Shown: one piece after another, positions 34,844-44,266 of the stretch
Position numbering within the stretch: position 1 is the stretch's first letter
Layout of the letters: every line of letters starts with the position of its first letter
NCBI RefSeq assembly: GCF_001486505.1
Contig: NZ_LN909064.1
Coordinates: 186,001-250,000 of the forward strand
DNA length: 64,000 nucleotides
From: Paenibacillus rubinfantis
GTDB taxonomy: Bacteria > Bacillota > Bacilli > Paenibacillales > Paenibacillaceae
Direction of reading: 5' to 3'
Made by a program: the position numbers and the translations under genes
Notes under the pieces: generated by a model
Told to the model about the DNA's origin: nothing
Database searches by the model: none
What the model saw: the letters and a program-made list of their open reading frames with translations, nothing else

Positions 34844-35833
34844 TTATAGCAGCGGTTCCCGAATCAACGGCAGGGTGCAGCAGTGGATACCGCCGCCCAT
34901 CTTGGCGATTTCGGAGGTCTCGACGGGGATGACCTGAACGCCTTGGCTCGAGAGCAGGTCGATCGTATGCTTCCCGTCTGCGGAGAACAGAACCTTCCCC
35001 GGAGCTAGGGTTAAGCCATTGATGGTTAGTGCTGGATCGCGGGGATCGACATGGAGCAGCTCGAAGCCGCGTCCGTGCAGCTCTTCCAGAAACCAATAGG
35101 GCAGTAAGGCGATATTCACCAGCGCTTTGCGGCGGTCGACCATCAGGAAGGCTTCGTCCAGGTGAATGATCGAGGCGGGCAAATCGATGACGAGGAGTTC
35201 GATCTGCTGCAGCGACAGAATATGGCGTACCTGCTCGATGCCTTCGGGGTTTACCCGCTCCGACCGGCCAAGAACCGCCGTTTGCCGATCCAGCATGACA
35301 AAGCTGCCGCCCTCGGCGAAGCCGCCGCCTTGGATCATGCCGAGGATTGGGACGCCGGCGGCGCCAAGGGTGCGGGCAGCCAGCGCCGTTTCCCCATACC
35401 GGACGTACAAGGCAAGCCGGGACAAAATCACACCGCCGGGGATAACCATCCCCAAATCGCGGGTATACATCATTTCCGGCCAAGGCTTGTCCGGCGGGTC
35501 CAGCCAGAGAATCCGAACGCCCTCCTTCTCCAGGGCGGCGGCTAAAGCTTGATGCTGCGCTTGCAAGCGTTTGAGCTTGGGGGCGGCGGTGCCGTTGGAT
35601 TTACTTGGCTTCCCCCGGATATGCTGAAGCAGGACGGGACCGGATTCGATTGCGCCGGCGTGATCATGGAGCTGCAGCACTTCCTCGCCCGGTGCGTGCA
35701 TCAGCACCAGACGAAGGGGACCTATCGGATTATCCGCGCCCCAACGGGATGTCCAGACGGCCTCCAGCAGCTCCGGGTCATGAAACGGTTCAAGCACTAG
35801 TTTTCGTGACAAATAGGGATAAGAAGACGGCAT
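34844..35833 (-). CDS. DDAH/arginine-deiminase-superfamily amidinotransferase-like enzyme
   Basis: The 329-residue cytoplasmic enzyme belongs to the pentein fold. It has an acidic motif at the start of the substrate site (MMYTRDLGMVIPGG), the catalytic His in SIIHLDEAFLMVD and the nucleophilic Cys in the C-terminal GGGIHCCTLPL. This pattern fits dimethylarginine dimethylaminohydrolase and related arginine hydrolases. Two adjacent Cys are present; the first after GIH is the usual nucleophile. Substrate not determined. AAAGGAG stands 6 nt before the ATG at 35833. Confidence 0.88.
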   Translation of the reverse strand: MPSSYPYLSRKLVLEPFHDPELLEAVWTSRWGADNPIGPLRLVLMHAPGEEVLQLHDHAGAIESGPVLLQHIRGKPSKSNGTAAPKLKRLQAQHQALAAALEKEGVRILWLDPPDKPWPEMMYTRDLGMVIPGGVILSRLALYVRYGETALAARTLGAAGVPILGMIQGGGFAEGGSFVMLDRQTAVLGRSERVNPEGIEQVRHILSLQQIELLVIDLPASIIHLDEAFLMVDRRKALVNIALLPYWFLEELHGRGFELLHVDPRDPALTINGLTLAPGKVLFSADGKHTIDLLSSQGVQVIPVETSEIAKMGGGIHCCTLPLIREPLL

Positions 35834-35910
35834 ACGGTGCTCCTTTCCATGCCTGAGAGTAAGGGGGTTATGATCGCCCATCCTTTCAGCGTTCCCATTT
35901 CAAGACCTCG

Positions 35911-35946
35911 ACAAAACAGGCAGCCGTCGAAGGGGCGACGACTGCC
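35911..35946 (-). terminator. terminator after the Gly-rich protein gene
   Basis: The arms GGCAGCCGTCG and CGACGACTGCC pair with one mismatch, followed on the minus strand by a short U-rich run. Confidence 0.65.
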
Positions 35947-35952
35947 TTACGG

Positions 35953-36564
35953 TTATACCATCAGGGCCTTGATGCCGTTAAACAACGGGATAATCGATTT
36001 GATGGCGTTGTAGCCCATTTTCATCAGGGGCATGTATTTTTGGACCTTTTGCACCATGCCGAATATTCCGGGCCGACGGGGTCTTTCCGGGATTTCACCT
36101 TCCAGGCCCTGTTCCTGTGAACCGCCGGATTCTCCGCTTGCGCCTTCCAGGCCTACCCATCCAGGTCTTCTCGGCCGCCCCTGGCCTCCTGCGAAACCAT
36201 AGCCGCCATAGGTTCCGGGCCCAGGTCCCGGTCTTCCGGGATTCCCAAGAAAGTTACCGTACCCTCCCCCAGGGCCGCCGCCATAACCCCAGCCCCCTGG
36301 ACGAATGCCGGTGCCTGCGTATGGATTCCCCGGAACGCCGCTGCCGAATAACGGCTGGAAGGCCGATACCCGGGCTTTTTTGCTGCGCGCCGCCGCTTTT
36401 TTCTTTGATTTTTTCTTATGGCGCGGAGGGACGGACAGAAGAAGACCGTTCGGATCCAGCCCGGCGATCCATCCGATATAAGAAGATCCGTCGTGCAAAA
36501 CCACACGAACCGGCTGGCCTTTCAGCTGCTTCGCGCGATTGCGAATGTGTGCCGAACTTGCCAT
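35953..36564 (-). CDS. hypothetical protein with Sm-like N terminus and Gly/Pro-rich middle
   Basis: The 203-residue protein has an N-terminal beta segment resembling an Sm/LSM-like barrel (LKGQPVRVVLHDGSSYIGWIAGLD), a Lys-rich patch, a Gly/Pro/Tyr-rich low-complexity middle (about 75-145) and a hydrophobic helical end. Similar Gly/Pro-rich proteins occur in spore layers of bacilli, but no spore signature is proven. The GAGGTGATC ribosome site precedes the ATG. Confidence 0.75.
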   Translation of the reverse strand: MASSAHIRNRAKQLKGQPVRVVLHDGSSYIGWIAGLDPNGLLLSVPPRHKKKSKKKAAARSKKARVSAFQPLFGSGVPGNPYAGTGIRPGGWGYGGGPGGGYGNFLGNPGRPGPGPGTYGGYGFAGGQGRPRRPGWVGLEGASGESGGSQEQGLEGEIPERPRRPGIFGMVQKVQKYMPLMKMGYNAIKSIIPLFNGIKALMV

Positions 36565-36762
36565 GCAAGGATCACCTCAGTGCTTGAGATTTTTTCGGTA
36601 GACGTTTTGCTCGTTATATCTTACTCGGATTTTTGCGCGCTGCCTGTGCTTGTTCCTTAGTTTTTGGCCGATTCGTGATATTTGCCCACACCTGCATAAA
36701 ATTTGGGCAACTTGGAAATTTAACTAATGAATAAAAATTTTCGACCGAGGAGTTGGCCCGGA

Positions 36763-36975
36763 ATGAAAACGTTGAACGTTGTAGCGCTCACCTTACTGAT
36801 TGTGGGCGGGTTAAACTGGTTGTTGATAGGGCTCTTTCAATACGATTTGGTAGCGAGCATTTTCGGCGGGCAAGACTCAACCCTGTCGCGCGTGATCTAT
36901 ACCATCGTTGGCATTTGCGCTATCTACGCGTTTAAGTTCTTCAACGATGTCACGGAAGACGAAGTCGCCAGATAA
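36763..36975 (+). CDS. DUF378-family small membrane protein
   Basis: The 70-residue protein has two helices (LNVVALTLLIVGGLNWLLIGLF and LSRVIYTIVGICAIYAF), the whole DUF378 pattern including the conserved GGLNWLL. Function unknown. The ATG at 36763 is preferred, with GAGGAG about 10 nt upstream; the frame extends to 36727 without a ribosome site. Confidence 0.9.
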   Translation: MKTLNVVALTLLIVGGLNWLLIGLFQYDLVASIFGGQDSTLSRVIYTIVGICAIYAFKFFNDVTEDEVAR

Positions 36976-37017
36976 GTAATGCCGGAGAAGAGAAGTCCGT
37001 GCAGGTAAGCGGTAAGT

Positions 37018-37052
37018 CCGGGATGCGGAATGCATCCCGGTTATTTTTTTTT
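37018..37052 (+). terminator. rho-independent terminator after the DUF378 gene
   Basis: A perfect 9-bp stem CCGGGATGC / GCATCCCGG with a 5-nt loop is followed by TTATTTTTTTTT. Confidence 0.93.
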
Positions 37053-37709
37053 CGAAGAGACGTTGGTTTTCGGAAAAAGATACGGGGCAAGCCCGTTTGC
37101 GATAACTCGGTGGCCCCGGTCGTTCGGATGAATCGGCAGCGTGCCGCCGAGGATATCCTCCAGCTGGCCTCCCCGGTACCCGTCGATCAGTTCGGCTTGC
37201 TTGCCTTCGAACCATTTGTGCGCCGGTGCGATTTTGGCGCCGTGGGCCGCGGCGATGGTTTGGGTCGTCTGGTTCAGACGGCTGATCCACTCGACCGCGA
37301 TCGAGCTGCTCGGAAACGGATTATACTGCGTGCAGCAGACGATCCGGGCCGAGCTGATTTTGCGGATATGCTCCAGGATGGCGCTTAGATTTCGGCGGAA
37401 CTGCAGGAGCATCTCCATATTCGGAAACGGCCCGCCATTCACAAGCGGCGTAATCGCCGCATTGGCCAAATCGACGCCGCCGATCCAAACCGATACGACC
37501 GAGGAGCGTTTAATCATTTCCGATCCCTGCCACAGCACGGCGTCCAGCAGATTGCTGCTGGTCCAGCCGGAACGGGCCAATACATAACCCCTGATCATGC
37601 GGGGGTTTGAACGATTATAAGTTGATACGGCCAACTGGGGATATGCCAATCTCGGCGAGGAAGCGTTATCGCCATACGTAATGGAATCCCCAAGCGCGGT
37701 GTAAATCAT
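37041..37709 (-). CDS. SGNH/GDSL hydrolase
   Basis: The 222-residue cytoplasmic hydrolase has block I TALGDSITYG (nucleophile Ser), a WIGGVDLANA block and the catalytic IHPNDRGHRVIA (Asp-x-x-His). It is a general esterase/lipase family; substrate unknown. The start is the ATG at 37709; a GTG at 37724 is in frame. The ribosome site (GGGTGACC) is weak for either. Confidence 0.9.
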   Translation of the reverse strand: MIYTALGDSITYGDNASSPRLAYPQLAVSTYNRSNPRMIRGYVLARSGWTSSNLLDAVLWQGSEMIKRSSVVSVWIGGVDLANAAITPLVNGGPFPNMEMLLQFRRNLSAILEHIRKISSARIVCCTQYNPFPSSSIAVEWISRLNQTTQTIAAAHGAKIAPAHKWFEGKQAELIDGYRGGQLEDILGGTLPIHPNDRGHRVIANGLAPYLFPKTNVSSKKK

Positions 37710-37790
37710 CTGCAGGTCACCCACCCAACATAGACTTTACACCTATAGTATTGCGAACCGGGTGGGGAGGTGCGGTTTATCCCAAAGAGA

Positions 37791-37814
37791 GCCGACCCGA
37801 TGGAACGGGCCGGC
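37791..37814 (-). terminator. weak hairpin after the ABC exporter genes
   Basis: GCCGACCCG pairs with CGGGCCGGC (one mismatch) just past the minus-strand stop at 37821. No long U-run follows. Confidence 0.45.
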
Positions 37815-37820
37815 CCTTCA

Positions 37821-39656
37821 TTATCTATGCTGCGCAAGGTGCTGCAATTCCGAGCGGTCTTGCCGGGAGTGGCGAACCAGCTCTGCATAGTAGCCGCCCT
37901 GGACTAGCAGCGTCTCGTGCGTGCCCTGCTCGGCGATGCGGCCGTCCCGGATGACGAGGATGCGGTCGGCCTGCTGCACGGTGGACAGCCGGTGCGCGAT
38001 GACCAGCGTTGTCCGTCCGGCAGACACCACGTTCAGCGCGTTTTGGATCAACTGCTCCGTTTGCGAATCCAGGTTGGCTGTCGCCTCATCGAGAATCAGG
38101 ATGTTCGGTCGAAAAGCCAGGATCCGCGCGAAGGAGATCAGCTGCCGCTCTCCGGCGGACAGCCCGCTGCCTCGGTTGGACAGCCGGGTGTCGTAGCCGT
38201 CCTTCAGCCGCGCGATCATGGGCTCGGCGCCGATCCGGCGGCAGGCCTGGATCACTTCCTCGCGGCTGATGTCCTCGCGGAAGAGGCGGACGTTGTCGAT
38301 GATGGACCCGGCGAACAGGAACGGGTCCTGCTGCACCAGTCCGACGATGCGATGCAGCGAGGCTTGCGGGAGACGGCGGATATCCGTGCCGTCGATTTCG
38401 ACGCTGCCATCGTCCACGTCATAGAACCGCGTCAGCAGGTTCACCAGCGAGCTCTTGCCTGCGCCAGTTGTGCCGACGATGCCGATGAATTCGCCTTCTC
38501 GGACGTGGAGGTCGAGGCCGTGCAACACCTCCTGCCCCTCCGTGTACGAGAAGCGAATGTGATTGAAATCGATCCGCCCGCGCACGGCAGGAGCCAGCAT
38601 CGGCTGGGTTTCCTTCGGCACAGGGTCTTTCACCTCCGGCTCGGAGGAGAAAATCCGCCACAGCCGATCGACCGACACGATCGTAGATTGCAGCGTGTTC
38701 CACTGCTGGGTAATCTGGTTGATCGGCTGGAAGAACTGGCGGATATAGCTGATAAAGGCATACAGCACGCCAAATTCGATGCGCTCTCCGAGCACCGCAG
38801 AGCCGCCGATCCAAACCACGAAAGCCACCGATAAATTGCCGAGGATATCAAAGGATCGGTTGAACAGGACGGTCGCCCGCACTTCCCGCAGGTTGGCTTT
38901 TAAATACGCCGAGTTCCGCTCCCCAAAGCGGGAGATCTGTTCCCCTTCCTGATGGAACGACTGGATCAAGCTCATGCCGTTCAGATTTTCCGCCGTAAAC
39001 GCGATAAGCCGGGACAGCAGGGAGCGGGCCCGCTGATAGCTGGTGCGCAGATACTTGCGGAACGCAACGGCGATCACGGTAATGATCGGAAAAAGAATCA
39101 AGCAATATAAAGCCAGCTTCACGTCCAGCGCAAACATAAATACGACAACCAGGATCAGCGATAATCCGTCGCGCACCAAGCTCAGCAGTACTTGGGTGAA
39201 AAACTGGTTGATCGTCTCCGTGTCGCTGGACTCATTTGTAACGAGGCCGCCGGCGGAGTTGCGGTCGAAGAAGGACATCGACTGCCTCGTGATCTGCTTA
39301 AATAAATCCTTGCGCAGCACGGCAACAATGCTTTGCCCGGCCCGTTGCAATAGGTTCGCTTGCCAATAAGAGAAGACGCCGCTCACGGCCTCAAGTGCAA
39401 GGTAGGCCAAAGCCAGACCCAACAGGATGCTAGGGCCATGGGCACCAAACAGCACCTTTTCGTCGATGGCGTATTTAATCAGGAACGGCTGCAGCAAGTC
39501 GGCGGAAATGGCCAGGAAAGCAAAGCCAAATACGGCGAGGAACGCCTTTTGATGCGGTTTGGCATAAGCGAGCAACGCCGTAAACGCCTTTCGCCGCTGC
39601 TCCGGGGTGATCTCGTATTTCTTGCGGGTGTCCGCCGCTTCCGAGTTAGACGGCAT
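37821..39656 (-). CDS. ABC exporter half-transporter, canonical ATP site
   Basis: The 611-residue protein has six membrane helices followed by an ATPase with Walker A VGTTGAGKSS, signature LSAGERQ, Walker B ILILDEATAN (catalytic Glu intact) and switch VIAHRLST. With the overlapping upstream gene it forms a heterodimeric type IV exporter like BmrC/BmrD or YheI/YheH. Cargo could be drugs, lipids or peptides; not determined. AAGGAGG is 8 nt before the ATG at 39656. The longer upstream frame is inside the partner gene. Confidence 0.94.
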   Translation of the reverse strand: MPSNSEAADTRKKYEITPEQRRKAFTALLAYAKPHQKAFLAVFGFAFLAISADLLQPFLIKYAIDEKVLFGAHGPSILLGLALAYLALEAVSGVFSYWQANLLQRAGQSIVAVLRKDLFKQITRQSMSFFDRNSAGGLVTNESSDTETINQFFTQVLLSLVRDGLSLILVVVFMFALDVKLALYCLILFPIITVIAVAFRKYLRTSYQRARSLLSRLIAFTAENLNGMSLIQSFHQEGEQISRFGERNSAYLKANLREVRATVLFNRSFDILGNLSVAFVVWIGGSAVLGERIEFGVLYAFISYIRQFFQPINQITQQWNTLQSTIVSVDRLWRIFSSEPEVKDPVPKETQPMLAPAVRGRIDFNHIRFSYTEGQEVLHGLDLHVREGEFIGIVGTTGAGKSSLVNLLTRFYDVDDGSVEIDGTDIRRLPQASLHRIVGLVQQDPFLFAGSIIDNVRLFREDISREEVIQACRRIGAEPMIARLKDGYDTRLSNRGSGLSAGERQLISFARILAFRPNILILDEATANLDSQTEQLIQNALNVVSAGRTTLVIAHRLSTVQQADRILVIRDGRIAEQGTHETLLVQGGYYAELVRHSRQDRSELQHLAQHR

Positions 39657-41400
39657 CGCTGTCGCCTCCTTCCTGGAGGTGATACAGACTGGCGTACAAG
39701 CCCCCGGCACGCAGCAGCTCTTCATGGGTGCCTTGCTCGGCAATCCGCCCATCGTCCAGCACGAGGATCCGGTCGGCGTGTTTCACCGCGCTGATGCGAT
39801 GGGCGATGATCAAGGTTGTCTTGCCCTGCCGGGCTTTGCGCAGACGGGATAGGATCCGCGTCTCCGTTACGGCGTCAACGGCGCTGACGCTGTCGTCCAG
39901 CAGAAGAATCGGGGCGTCCTTGATCAGCCCCCGGGCCAGGCTGGTCCGCTGGCGTTGTCCGCCGGACAACGTGAGGCCGCGTTCGCCCAGCTCGGTGTCA
40001 AATCGCTTCGGGAAGCCGGCGACGTTATCGTAGAGATCGGCCAATTTAGCGGCCGCCTCAATCGCGCTCAGCTCCGACGTCCGGTCGTAGAAGGCGATGT
40101 TATCCCGCAGCGTCGTGCTGAACAGGAAGCCGTCCTGCGGCACGTAAGCGATGCGGGTGCGCAGGCTCTCCAACGTCAGGCTGCGGACGTCGCGGCCGCC
40201 GATGAAGACCGTGCCGCGAGGCGGGTCGTAGACCCGCAGCAGCAGCTTGACAAGCGTGGTTTTGCCGCTGCCGGTCCGGCCCACCACGCCCAGCGTTTCC
40301 CCAGGGTTGAGCCGGAGATGGATATCCTTCAGCGACTCGCGTGCGGCGTCCGGATAGGTAAATGTTAAGCCGCGGATGTCGATGCGCAAGGCTTGCGCGT
40401 CCTCCGGCAGCAGCAAGGCTCCGTCTTCGTCGCGGATGTCCGGCGTCACGGACAACAAGCGGTTCAGCCGGTCCAGCGAAGCCCGCGCCCGCTGCATGAA
40501 GTTGATGACGTTGCCGATGAGCCGAAGCGGGTTCATGATCATCCGCAGGTACAACGTCAGGGCGACGAAGCTGCCCAGCGACAGCTCGCCGCGCGCGACG
40601 AGCAGGCCGCCGTAAGCGATGGCGACGGCCATCGAGATCGCGCCGGTAAACGGCAGCAGCACCTGGAACAGCGAACTCATGCGCACCAGCGACAGCTGGC
40701 TGCTCAGGATGCGGTCGACCGTTTGGCCGAACCGGGCGCGGGCGATCTCTTCGGTCGCAAAGCTCTTCGTCACTTTGATGCCTTCAAACTGCTCCTCCGC
40801 CGCTTCGGTCATCGCCGCTAACGACTCCTGCACCTTCCGCGAGTTGTCGCGGATTTTGGGACCGAAACCGATCACGATCCACGGGATGGCGAGCAGCGGC
40901 ACTACGCAAACCACGATCAAAAGCGCCGGAATATCGCTGACCGTCATCATCGTAATGACGGAAATCAACAACACCGACGCATTGGTTAATTGGTTCAACC
41001 CGTTGGCGATCGATTCCCGCACGCCGGTGACGTCATTCATCACGTAGCTGAGCAGCTTGCCGATCCCGTTTTTCGAGAAGAACGCTTCGCTTAATTGAGT
41101 AAAATGCCGAAACAATTGGATCCGGGCGCGAAATTCGAACATTCGCCCCAGGCGATGGTTGATGTATTGCCCGAGTCCAAAACACAGGCCGTAGACGACG
41201 GCGATGGCGGCCAGAATGAGCGCGTATCGGCCCACACCGCTTCGCGTCAGCCCGCCTTGCTGGAGGTGATCCGTGAAATCCCCCAGTACCTTTGGAAAAT
41301 ACGAATACGTCACGTTGGCGGCCGTCAGGCATAACGCGGCCGTCACATACAGCGGCAAATGCGACTTCATGTGGCCAAGCAGCAAGGTTTTTCCCCGCAT
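39646..41400 (-). CDS. ABC exporter half-transporter, degenerate ATP site
   Basis: The 584-residue partner has six membrane helices and an ATPase with Walker A VGRTGSGKTT, signature LSGGQRQR and switch IIAHRIS, but Walker B ends LLLDDSVSAVD: the catalytic Glu is Asp. This is the hallmark of the degenerate half of heterodimeric exporters. It overlaps the next gene by 11 bp. I start at the ATG 41400, just after GAGAGGACGG; the frame is open to 41568 but lacks a better start. Confidence 0.93.
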   Translation of the reverse strand: MRGKTLLLGHMKSHLPLYVTAALCLTAANVTYSYFPKVLGDFTDHLQQGGLTRSGVGRYALILAAIAVVYGLCFGLGQYINHRLGRMFEFRARIQLFRHFTQLSEAFFSKNGIGKLLSYVMNDVTGVRESIANGLNQLTNASVLLISVITMMTVSDIPALLIVVCVVPLLAIPWIVIGFGPKIRDNSRKVQESLAAMTEAAEEQFEGIKVTKSFATEEIARARFGQTVDRILSSQLSLVRMSSLFQVLLPFTGAISMAVAIAYGGLLVARGELSLGSFVALTLYLRMIMNPLRLIGNVINFMQRARASLDRLNRLLSVTPDIRDEDGALLLPEDAQALRIDIRGLTFTYPDAARESLKDIHLRLNPGETLGVVGRTGSGKTTLVKLLLRVYDPPRGTVFIGGRDVRSLTLESLRTRIAYVPQDGFLFSTTLRDNIAFYDRTSELSAIEAAAKLADLYDNVAGFPKRFDTELGERGLTLSGGQRQRTSLARGLIKDAPILLLDDSVSAVDAVTETRILSRLRKARQGKTTLIIAHRISAVKHADRILVLDDGRIAEQGTHEELLRAGGLYASLYHLQEGGDSDAV

Positions 41401-41656
41401 CGGGCATCCCGTCCTCTCCCAGAAAAGTTTGCCGGTTCTCTCCATCCTCCTATTTTCCAGTCTCAGCCTTTTTATCATACTGCGAATCACGGGATCCATC
41501 AAACCGTAGGACACGCGATTTTGCATATTTATACACCTCGGATGTGCAGGTGGTTTGCAATAAGCCACGCGTTACGCTCTAACTCGCAACATTTGCATAA
41601 AACCCGTCCCCCCGCGGAAACTTATAGGAAAATCATTGCAATGAAGGAAGATGCTT

Positions 41657-43147
41657 GTGGACCATTCCGACGAAAAGAAGCGGCAAGACGGAGGGCGCTT
41701 CACCCTGGAGCTGGCCCGAAAATCCAGTGATTTTCATGAGTTTTCCCCCTTTGAGGACGACGAGGGCTTGCTTCAAATCGCCTTCTACCGTTCGCTGGTG
41801 TCGACGGACAAAGTGACGCATTTTCTGCTGCCTGCCCTTCAGCAGCATCGGGACCGGCTTCAACACCCGGAGGGGATTCGGGAGTTTCTTCCGTTTGCCG
41901 AGGTGACCCAGACGGACGAGGAGTCCGAGGCTGTTACCAAGATCATGGAGGGGTTCGTCCTGCTGCGGATAAGGTCAGCGGGTGGCAGATATCTCCTGGC
42001 AAATCTGGTAAACAGCCAATCGGGGCAGCGTCAGAGTAACGATACGGAGAACGAGTCCAGCGTGATTGGACCTAAAGCCGGATTCGTGGAAAACTTGGAT
42101 ACCAACCTGCATCTCCTGCGGCAAAAGCTTCCGACGCCGCGGTTGATCATCGAAGCCCTGACGATCGGATCGCACTCCAAAACCCAAGTTGCGCTCGTTT
42201 ATCTGGAGGGGGTGACGAACAAGGAGTACGTCCAGACGATGAGGCAACGCCTCCAAGCCTTTGATATTGAGGCGCTGTACGATACCTCCCAGTTGGAGGA
42301 AATCCTGTCGGACGACTCCAACACCTTGTTTCCTTTGTTCCTCTCCACCGAACGGATCGATCGGATCGTATATGCGATTACCTCTGGACAGGTCGTGGTG
42401 TTCTCGAATGGCTCCCCCTACGCGATGGCAGCCCCAGCCAATTTTCTGGGGTTTTTCGCGTCCCCGGAGGATTATTACATGCCTTGGGTATTGGGGAGTT
42501 TTTTTCGTCTGATCCGCCTGTTGAGCGTCATGTTCTCGATCTTTGCCACCCCGATGTACGTGGCGGTGATGACGTTTCATTATGAAGTGATTCCGGAAAG
42601 CATCCTGGGGCCGCTGATCCAATCGCGTATTCATGTGCCGTTTCCGCCTGTGGTGGAGGTCATCTTTCTGGAGATTACTATCGACCTGCTTCGGGAGGCG
42701 GGCGCGCGCCTGCCGTCTAAAATCGGCCAGACTCTGGGCATCGTTGGCGGGATCGTGATCGGCGAAGCCTCGGTACAAGCGGCGTTATCCAGCAATATCC
42801 TGCTGATTATCGTGGCCCTTTCGGCGTTGGCTTCCTTTACGACCCCGAACTATAAAATGGCCAATACCATCCGGTTGCTGCGGTTTCCCTTCGTTTTGTT
42901 GTCGGCGTTTTGGGGAGGGCTTGGCATCACGGCCGGTTTTCTGTTGATGATGGGACATTTGATCCGGCTTAAATCGCTGGGGATGCCTTATGTTGTCCCG
43001 CTGTATCCCTTCCGCAAGGGGAATTTGGACGACAGCGTGATTCGCGCCTCCTATCAATACTCGTATCATCGAAACCTGTTTCTCCGTCCCTTGTCGGGGT
43101 TTCGTTATCGCCCTCGTTCCCGAAAGGAGGATCGCGATGTGGAATAA
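41657..43147 (+). CDS. spore germinant receptor subunit A (GerA family)
   Basis: The protein of about 496 residues has a soluble N-terminal domain, then the conserved segment SDDSNTLFPLFLSTERIDRIVYAI and GQVVVFSNGSPYAMAAPANF, four or five membrane helices (including IGQTLGIVGGIVIGEASVQA) and a charged tail. These define GerAA/GerKA proteins, which sense amino acids or sugars in the inner spore membrane. The GTG at 41657 has AAGGAAG 6-7 nt upstream; the ATG at 41651 is adjacent to it. It is first of a gerA-C-B operon. Confidence 0.95.
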   Translation: MDHSDEKKRQDGGRFTLELARKSSDFHEFSPFEDDEGLLQIAFYRSLVSTDKVTHFLLPALQQHRDRLQHPEGIREFLPFAEVTQTDEESEAVTKIMEGFVLLRIRSAGGRYLLANLVNSQSGQRQSNDTENESSVIGPKAGFVENLDTNLHLLRQKLPTPRLIIEALTIGSHSKTQVALVYLEGVTNKEYVQTMRQRLQAFDIEALYDTSQLEEILSDDSNTLFPLFLSTERIDRIVYAITSGQVVVFSNGSPYAMAAPANFLGFFASPEDYYMPWVLGSFFRLIRLLSVMFSIFATPMYVAVMTFHYEVIPESILGPLIQSRIHVPFPPVVEVIFLEITIDLLREAGARLPSKIGQTLGIVGGIVIGEASVQAALSSNILLIIVALSALASFTTPNYKMANTIRLLRFPFVLLSAFWGGLGITAGFLLMMGHLIRLKSLGMPYVVPLYPFRKGNLDDSVIRASYQYSYHRNLFLRPLSGFRYRPRSRKEDRDVE

Positions 43148-44246
43148 GCGGTATCAGTGCCGATGGTGGTTACAGATCGTTTCGGCTTTCCTTCTTCTGG
43201 CTCTACTTCTGACGGGCTGCAGCCAAACCCGGATCGTTGACAACATCAAGATCCTCTCCGTGCTGGGGGTGAACCGAGATAACAAGCAATACCAGGCGGT
43301 TGGTCTGTACCTGAATCATTTGCAGGGCGACCAAATCATGTCCCTTCAGGGGAAAGGCGAGAACATGGAGCTTCTGCTTAGCCAAATGAATATGCAGTCG
43401 CCCCATCCGATTCATTTGGGGAAATTGCGGCTGCTGGTTTTAGACCGGCATATGGCCGAGCAGGGAATCGCCCACTTATTGCATACCTTTTGCCGAAATC
43501 CGCTGATCAGTACAAGCATGATTGTGGCGATCTCTGAGCAGGCTCCTGAACGGTTATTCCGGAATTTGGAGGGGAAAAGTCGAGAGACGCTGCCTTATTA
43601 CTTAATCGAGCAGAATGTTAAATCCGATAACGTGCCGCTGAACAATCTGCATATTTTTCTGTACAACTATTACGGCGAGGGAAGGGATCCCTTTGCCCCT
43701 CTACTAAGTGAGAATCACGAGGGTAAGATCGAACTGACAGGCCTCGGCATCTTTCAGAATGACCGCTTAAAATTAGTGCTTAGACCCAAGGAGACGTTAC
43801 TCTTCAAGATGCTGAAAGGTCGAGGAACGGGCGGGGATCTTCCGGTATCCGTACCCGCAAGGCAAGGGGGGTATGAGGTGGCCGCCTTTAGTGTGTTTAA
43901 GGGCATGCCGGTATTGCGATTGTCTCGGGAAGGCGATGCGATGAAATTAACGATCCATCTGCATCTGGAAGGCATGTTGAAGGACCCTCCTGTGGGAATG
44001 AATATGCGGGATCCAGGGCCTTTCAAAGAGATCGTGTCTGCCATGGAGCAGCAAATTGATGAAGGCGCCAGGAAACTGATAACCCTGCTACGGGACAATG
44101 GCGTGGATCCGCTCGGGGTAGGCGATTTTGTCCGGGCGCATCACCGGTCTTGGGAGGAAGAAGCTTTTTATAAGAGGGATTATCCGAAGATGCACTTTGA
44201 GGTTCATACCGAAATTACCCTGAAAGAATCGGGGATCGGAAACTAG
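43137..44246 (+). CDS. spore germinant receptor subunit C (Ger(x)C lipoprotein)
   Basis: The 369-residue lipoprotein starts with a signal helix and lipobox LLLTGCSQ, followed by ILSVLGVNRDNKQYQAVGLYLN and the three-domain GerC body. It is the lipid-anchored subunit of the GerA-type receptor. AGGAGG stands before the ATG at 43137, inside the end of the A-subunit gene (11-bp overlap). Confidence 0.95.
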   Translation: MWNKRYQCRWWLQIVSAFLLLALLLTGCSQTRIVDNIKILSVLGVNRDNKQYQAVGLYLNHLQGDQIMSLQGKGENMELLLSQMNMQSPHPIHLGKLRLLVLDRHMAEQGIAHLLHTFCRNPLISTSMIVAISEQAPERLFRNLEGKSRETLPYYLIEQNVKSDNVPLNNLHIFLYNYYGEGRDPFAPLLSENHEGKIELTGLGIFQNDRLKLVLRPKETLLFKMLKGRGTGGDLPVSVPARQGGYEVAAFSVFKGMPVLRLSREGDAMKLTIHLHLEGMLKDPPVGMNMRDPGPFKEIVSAMEQQIDEGARKLITLLRDNGVDPLGVGDFVRAHHRSWEEEAFYKRDYPKMHFEVHTEITLKESGIGN

Positions 44247-44266
44247 AAAAGAAGGCAGGGAGTCGG

